From positions 57,960 to 121,959 of the forward strand of contig JAKUCV010005543.1 in assembly GCA_028386065.3 (NCBI GenBank): a stretch of 64,000 nucleotides of DNA. The letters run 5' to 3'. Position 1 is the first letter of the stretch; each line of letters opens with the position of its first letter. This stretch comes from Turnera subulata (Eukaryota; Streptophyta; Magnoliopsida; Malpighiales; Passifloraceae). The position numbers and the translations under genes were made by a program. Positions 57,924-64,000 of this stretch are shown here, piece after piece. The notes under the pieces were generated by a model. That model had not been told where the DNA came from. It did not search any database and saw only the letters and a list, made by a program, of their open reading frames with translations.

Positions 57924-60900
57924 TGAAACACCCGTGTCCCAATTTAACAATAAAATACCAAACTCAAGGAAATTACCAAAATACCCCTGAAACCCGGGAC
58001 ACGAAAATCAATATCAAAAACAATATCCAAATCCTCAATAAAACGAGATGTCAAAATGAACATAATAATCCGGCTTAACAAGCCACAAATCAACCCGGCA
58101 TCCTGCCGAAACATCATCAAAACATAAACCCGGCAACCCGCCGAAAATGTAATCCAAAATCAATAGACATCTCAAATAAGAAAACCAATGCAGCGGAAAA
58201 ATCAAACGGAGTGAAAGTAATAGAAATAAAACAACATGCATGTCGACTCTATGGATCCAATCCGGGAGAACAAGCACGGCTACCTGCTGGGATGTCCACG
58301 TCCGTACTCCGGGAAGAGAAGAAAGTGTCTGCTCGCTATCTAAAGTCTGAAAAACAACGTTGGCGATTATGTGAGTCGCCTACTCAGTGAGCAATATATA
58401 TCTAATTATGAGAGTGTGCAGATCAGGTCCGAAGGGAAAGCAGAGTAACAAAACATGCATGCAACATACAACAATCAGTACTAACATGCCAACACAATCA
58501 ACAAACGATTCATTAGTTTCCATCTGTTATGAGTTAAGTTTCTCTTATTACTTTTTATTATTCAGGGCCCCCTACTGTGTGCGTCGAGCTCGGTCCCGTC
58601 TCATGAGACAACCAGGCACGAAGCCCAAATAAACCAGGCACGAAGCCCATATAAACCAGGCACGAAGCCCAACATAACCATAGAGAGAGAGAGAGAGACA
58701 GAGAGAAAGAGGGAGGTAGAAAGGGGGAGGTAGAAGGAGGGAGGTAGAAACCGGTCATCACAGACCCACATGCAAATCTGCATAACACTTGCCAATCCGC
58801 AAGCAAACCCGAGGGGTATCACTTCCCGCTCGAAACAACCGGTCATCAGCACACAGTAGCCTAACTTCTACTGTACATTATCTTTATTCACAGATTATGA
58901 GTTTATGTGTGCCATTAGCTGTGATCTAACAGGGTAGTGTGATAAAGGCATCTCAATCAATTAACCGGGTCTCCGACCCACAACACATCACACAAGCACC
59001 CAAAATCACATCACATGTTATAATCCATAACAAATCCAACATCCTGCTCATAAGCAAATAATACAGCAAATAATACACTTAGGCACACAATACAGATTAC
59101 AGCATGTTAGCAAACAAGCATGCAACTCAAACAAACCATTCCAACGAGCTCATGCAAACAAACATAAAAAGACATATAAAGTCACCTCAACGACGATTGT
59201 CCTGTGGAGTCTTTCCCAAAACCGATCCACCAGCTCCCGAGGTAACACCCGTGCCTGAATACCGGCACACACAACAAATTACAAAACAATAATCACAACT
59301 GTGCATGCATGGTACCTATATGCTCAACTGAGTTAAACCCGTCCCAAGTTAGTCGACTATGTAATTCCCGGGTCTAAACCCGACTTAAAGTTCTCATCAC
59401 CAAACTCCGAGTAACGGGACCTAAGGTTCACCGGGCTTAAGCCCAACTAAGTCCAAAGTAATTCCCGGGCCTATGGCCCACTCATTATATCGTTTATGAA
59501 TTCCCGGCCTAAGTCCAATCTAAGCCCAATATTAATTTCCCGGCCTAAGTCCAATCTAAGCCCAATATTAATTTCCCGGGCCTAAAGCCCACTTCCTTAA
59601 GTCCTTAATTAACCAATAAAAGAATTGGGCCTAAAGCCCGTTACTTAAGGTTCAATATCAATCCGAGTCCAAGTCCATCCCGGCCTAAGGTTCTACCCGT
59701 GTCGGTATTTACCGGCCTAAGGTTCTACCCGTCTCGGTTTCCACTAATCATAATTAAATACAAATCCCAATTCCGAATTAGTACATGCCGTGAATGAATA
59801 CAAGTTACACATTAAAGTATACCGTTAAGTGCCGGAAATAACACCCGAGCCTTCGCCGGAAAATTCCCGAGCCCTCGCCGGAAAATTCCCGAGCCTTCGC
59901 CGGATTCCGGTGACCTTGCCGGAATTCACCCCAAAATCACCAAATCAACCCCAACAAATCTGCCTACACACATCAACCATCCGTTCAACAATCAAACAAC
60001 ACAAATCTAAACAAAAGAAGTAAGAAGAGTCGCATTCCTTACCCCGGAACCCACACAGATTCGCCGAGAACCACCCTCTGCCCGGAAACACACACGGCAA
60101 TCCGAGCCACAGTAACAAAAACGAACCTCCTTCCTCAACAATTGCTGCCGAACCCCCACAAACGAACCTCCTGCCGGAAGCAACACGCAGCAACAACACA
60201 AACACCACACAGGCCCGACCACCACACCACGAACCCACCGTCGTCCGACCACCCCAAGCCAACAACAACGAAACCAACAACACAGTTAAACCCAAAAACC
60301 CGATTAACACACCGGCCCGAAAAAGAACAAAAACAAAAAAAAGACAACAAGAGAGAAAGGAAAGAAAGAGAGGGGGGTCGGGCTTACCCGACTACGGCGG
60401 CGGTGACGGCCTGCAACACGTGCAGCGGCGGCTCGACGGGGAGGAAGAGGGGGAGAAAAGGAGAGGCGGCCGGAGTGAAAGGAGAGGACAGAACCCGAAT
60501 CGGGAGAGGAAAAGAAGAAGAGGGAGGAAGAGAGGAAGAGAAGAGGGAGAGGAAAAGAAGAAGAGGAAGGAAGGTAGGAGGGAGGCGGCGGGAGAGAGGT
60601 GAGGAAGAAGAGAAGAAGAGAAGAGAAAAGAAGAAAGAAAGAAAAGAAAAGTGAAAAGAGAAAAGAAAAAAGAATGGGAAAAGAGGGGTGACGGCTAGGG
60701 TTTGGCCGCCCTAGTGAACGACGTGTCGTTCCACTAGGCGCGGTCAACCCCCGGTCAACACGTTTTTGTTTTTTTTTTTTTTTTTTTTTGTGTAAAGCCA
60801 AAACGACGTAGTTTCGAGAGAACCCACGCTAAACCTCACGTTTCACCCCGATTTCGAATCCGTTCTCCACGGGACCCGAACCATGAACCATACCAACTCA

Positions 60901-61029
60901 AAATCGACATTTCAAAGACATATTAATTTATTTCTTCAACTAAAACCTCGAAAATAGCCCAAGGGTAAAATTGGAATAAAATTTCAAAAATTCCGAAAAA
61001 TTCAAATTTTGAAAATCCGGGGCATTACA
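57924..61029 (-). mobile_element. Solo LTR of the Tekay family inside Copia-2 RT
   Basis: Starts TGAAACACCCGTGTCCC and ends GGGGCATTACA, matching the LTRs at 10001 and 17531 along its length, including the CTCGCCGG-rich segment, the GA-rich stretch (60430-60670) and a T run near 60765-60790. At 3106 bp with no interior it is a solo LTR. It splits RT after Gly-Leu-Lys-Gln-Ala-Ser-Arg. Target duplication copies read AACTC and GTCTC on the plus strand, agreeing at 3 of 5 bases, so one has mutated. Long open frames over the GA-rich part are compositional. Confidence 0.9.
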
Positions 61030-62412
61030 GTCTCCTAGAAGCTTGCTTCAACCCATAGATGGATCTTTGCAACTTGCATACCATATTAGCATTCTCTAGA
61101 TCGACAAAACCTTCAAGTTGTGTCATGTACACATCCTCTAAAAGATTTCCATTAAGGAAAGCGGTTTTGACATCCATTTGCCATATCTCATAATCATGGT
61201 ATGCTGCTATAGCCAATAGAATCTGGATGGATTTAACCATGGCAAGTGGTGAGAAAGTTTCATCATAGTCTATACCATGAACTTGTTTGAAACCTTTCGC
61301 AACCAATCGCCCTTTATAGGTAATCACATTACCATCCATGTCGGTCTTTTTCTAAAGACCCATTTGCACCCTATGGGTTTTACCCCTTCGGGTGGATCAA
61401 CCAAGGTCCATACCTTGTTTTCATACATGGATTCCATTTCCGAATTCATGGCTTCTAGCCACTACTTGGAGTCCGGACCCGTAATGGCCTGCTGATAGGA
61501 AGTGGGCTCATCCTCTTCTATGAGCATCACGTCTCCAGTATGAGTCATGAGAAATCCATATCTCTCAGGCTCGTACCGAGTCCTATCCGACCTACGCGGT
61601 CCATGTGTTACAGGCACAGGATTCTCATCCACAACACCTTGTGGTTCCTGTCCTTGTTCCATCTTTGCCTCATTATCTCGAACTTCTTCGAGTTCTATTT
61701 TCCTCCCACTGATTCTTATAGAAATAAATTCTCTTTCTAGAAAAAAAGCAGTCCGAGCAACAAACTCTTTGTTCTCGGTGGGATTGTAGAAATAATACCC
61801 TTTAGTTTCCTTAGGGTATCCTACAAGAGGCACTTGTCGGATTTAGGGCCGAGTTTATCTGAGGCTTCACGTCTCACGTAAGCCTCACAACCCCAAATTC
61901 TTATAAAAGACAAATTGGGACGCTTCCCAGTCCATATCTCATATGGTGTCTTTTCGACGGATTTAGATGGAACACGGTTAAGTGTAAATACAGCACTCAA
62001 TAATGCATGTCCCCAAAATGAAGAAGGAAGGTCAGCTTGACTCATCATCGAACGAACCATATCTAATAAGGTTCTATTCCTCCTTTCAGATACACCATTC
62101 CATTGAGGCGTACCTGGTGGAGTAAGCTATGATACTATACCACATTGCTTTAGATGATTAAGAAACTCTCGGCTTAAGTATTCACCTTCTCGATCAGATC
62201 GAAGCATTTTAATACTTTTACTGAGTTGATTCTGTACTTCATTCTTGAATTCTTTGAATTTTTCAAAGGATTCTGACTTGTGTCTCATAAGATACACATA
62301 GCCATATCTACTGTAATCATCAGTAAATGTAATGAAGTATTGAAAACCACCTCTAGCCTGTGTAGACATAGGTCCGCATACATCAGAATGTATAAGACCT
62401 AATAAGTCCGAA
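61030..62412 (-). pseudogene. Copia-2 pol, integrase and first half of RT
   Basis: From 62412 downward: LIHSDVCGPMSTQARGGFQY (integrase core with the first catalytic Asp region), YFITFTDDYSRYGYVYLM, SKSIKMLRSDREGEYLSREF, a stop at 62127-62129, VRSMMSQADLPSSFWGHALL, TPYEIWTGKRPNLSFIRIWG, a stop at 61821-61823, the connecting segment, a stop at 61462-61464, then RT (VWTLVDPPEGVKPIGCKWVF, a 1-base deletion near 61350 in an A run, GRLVAKGFKQVHGIDYDETF, QMDVKTAFLNGNLLEDVYMT, SIYGLKQASR). It is inactive. Confidence 0.92.
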
Positions 62413-63691
62413 TGTAACAGCCCGGGTAAAATTTTTGATTTTTACCGGGACTGTGAAAGTCTTTTTACCGTGATTTACTGTTAAATTAATCTTGGGTAAT
62501 TAATTCAAGGTAAATCGGGCGTCGTTTTTCGAAACCGAGAGTTTTCCCGCGCTCGTAATTTTTCCGTGGATTTTTCGGACCTAAGTTGGTATTTTTCGGG
62601 TTTCGGAATTTCTCGGGGAATCACACCGGAAAATAACTAAGGGGGTATCAGTTATTTTCTGGTCCGGACCGGACTCGCTTAGTAATGCAGACAAGCTCCA
62701 TTATTAAGGAGCTCACACGCTGCATAGTTAATCACAGGATTAACAATATCATCAGGTCTATAAAGCAGAGGAAGAAGAAATCAGAAGAGGAAGAGGAGAA
62801 GAGAAAAAAAGAGAAAAAGAGAGGAAAAGAGAGAAAAGAAGAAAAGGAAAAAAAATAGGAGAGAAAAAAAAAGAAAAGAAGAAAAAGAAAAAAAAAGTGA
62901 AGAAAAATCAGAAAAAAAGAAAAGAGAAGAGGAAATGAAAAAAAAGAAAGAAAGAACCAATCAGAAAATAGAAAAAGAAAAAAATGAGAGAAAAAGAAAG
63001 GAAAAGAAAATAGAAATAAAGAAAATGCAGGAAAATCGGAAAAAATATGGTGAACAGTAGTCACCCGGAGACACCCCTGTCACTGTTCACCTCGAGACGC
63101 TCCGGGCCGAGTCTCGTGCCACCGCCGCCACCAGCCCCTTCGTCACGCCGTCGCGATTCCAACCCCGCCGTCTCCGCCTGACGCCGCCGCCTGACGCGCC
63201 TGTGGAAGGCGTTGACCCGCGGCGAAACCCGGCGGATCTGTCTTTCCTCACGCCTGCCGCCTCACGTCGACGACGCAGCGCCGCCGTTCCGCTGCCCATG
63301 GAGTCGCCATCATCCACCGCGGCTGCAGCTGTGCTCGCCCTTCCTCCCGCGCTCGCTGCCGTCGTCGCCAGCATCTGCAACCCGGAGGTAAGACCCGGTT
63401 TGCTAGGATCCGCTTCGTGTAACGGGTCGTGTGTTTGGGTTGATGATAGCTTGGGCTTGGGCTGGCGGGCTACAGGCTGCGCGCGGGCCTGCTGCTGGTC
63501 TGCCTAGGCCTGGCGCCTGGGCCTGTCCTTGGGTTGGGTCTGGGCCGCACTATTCATGGCCCGGTCCGGTTTAAAAAAAAACAAAATATATATATGTATT
63601 TATTAATTAATCTGATATATAATTTTGGAAAAATTGTATAATTATTTTGAAAAAATTATTGCCACTTTAATTCTGGTATTTTGAGGATAAT
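62413..63691 (+). mobile_element. LTR, family B-like, plus orientation, partial
   Basis: Starts TGTAACAGCCCGGGTAAAATTTTTG, and its first bases match the reverse complement of the right end of the solo LTR at 4738-8159, so it is a relative inserted in the opposite orientation. It cuts Copia-2 integrase; CCGAA (62408-62412) would be the left duplication. A very purine-rich block (62765-63050) and a GC-rich block (63090-63390) follow. It is interrupted at 63692 by another LTR before any terminus is reached. Confidence 0.7.
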
Positions 63692-64000
63692 TGAAACGCC
63701 CCGACCCGTATTTACCGTACACAGTAAACACGTGCCGGAACTGTGACAACCCAACCATCAAACCTAGCATACAGTGTAAATAATGGAAAACTGGTTCAAC
63801 AGCCCAAAATATAAAACTCGTATATCTGGCCCCTCGGCCCAACAATAAAATATCATAACTGGCCCAATGGCCCAACAATAACAAAATAGTGCACAGCGGA
63901 AGACTTTAAACTCACATAAACACTGTATGCGACACATGCAAACTATGGATCCGAGCCTGTCCAAGGGATAACGCTGCAGCCTGTCTGGAATGCACCAAGC
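63692..64000 (-). mobile_element. LTR, family C, cut by the window end
   Basis: Starts TGAAACGCCCCGACCCG and runs parallel to the LTR fragment at 22334 through the CAGCGGAAGACT and TGGATCCGAGCC phrases. ATAAT (63687-63691) precedes it. Only 309 bp are visible; whether it is solo or part of a full element cannot be told. Confidence 0.75.

Larger units (their letters stand above)
55637..62412 (-). mobile_element. Copia-2 inserted in Copia-1 (visible part)
   Basis: It begins with its 3' LTR (55637-57028) and continues with reverse-oriented RNase H, RT and integrase to 62412, where another LTR interrupts it. A solo Tekay LTR sits inside RT at 57924-61029. CAACT (55632-55636) is the expected left target duplication; the partner is beyond the window. 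The lineage differs from Copia-1 (catalytic motif YVDDILLIG, different LTR). Confidence 0.9.

Noticed and set aside
60142..60801. 170-codon and 165-codon opposing frames
   Set aside because: Mirror-image low-complexity translations of the GA-rich tract in a solo LTR.
62732..63064. 110-codon Phe/Ser/Leu-rich frame resembling a membrane protein
   Set aside because: Translation of a nearly pure purine run on the other strand inside an LTR.
1..64000. CRISPR array, tRNA, rRNA or bacterial-type operon
   Set aside because: No regularly spaced short repeats with unique spacers, no cloverleaf or rRNA signature and no bacterial gene organisation were seen; the tandem repeats found belong to transposons.

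Overview
This is plant nuclear DNA. Genes have GT..AG introns, the two host genes are plant-specific (an Aux/IAA auxin repressor and an FBL17-type F-box/LRR protein), and most of the window is plant transposable elements. The gene forms look eudicot, possibly an asterid, but I cannot name a species. No CRISPR array, bacterial operon, tRNA or rRNA gene was recognised.

Layout. 1-3354 is AT-rich gene-poor DNA with a hAT-type MITE (2786-3055) nested in a Stowaway-like MITE (2572-3142). 3355-22284 is a decayed plus-strand Helitron (HUH Rep, Pif1-like helicase and RPA-like remnants) split by a solo LTR (4738-8159) and by a full-length Tekay/Del-type Ty3/Gypsy chromovirus (10001-20670). Each insertion has a perfect 5-bp target duplication, and removing it rejoins Helitron codons in frame. 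An LTR fragment with a 95-bp tandem repeat follows (22334 to about 24200), then a degenerate CACTA (En/Spm) transposon whose 3' end is at 31046.

31050-46530 is the host-gene island. It holds a short LINE-like retroposon with a 12-bp target duplication (33948-34796), the Aux/IAA gene (35303-37413, 5 exons, 231 aa, plus strand) and the FBL17-like gene (44684-40682, 11 exons, 601 aa, minus strand). The first is a transcriptional repressor degraded in response to auxin. The second is an SCF substrate receptor of the type that removes CDK inhibitors at S-phase entry, and its promoter has two E2F-type motifs. The two genes converge on a 3.3-kb intergenic stretch.

46540-49882 is a compact LTR element whose single reading frame runs gag - protease - chromodomain with no reverse transcriptase, RNase H or integrase; I consider it the most unusual object here. 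A 598-bp Mutator-like MITE with long inverted repeats lies at 50407-51004. From 52725 to the window end is a four-level nest: Copia-1 is interrupted by Copia-2, Copia-2 by a solo Tekay LTR (57924-61029) and by another LTR (62413), and that LTR by a further LTR (63692) that runs off the window.

All boundaries come from reading termini, target duplications and protein motifs by eye. Gene models are manual splices without transcript support, and family names rest on motif recognition rather than database search.
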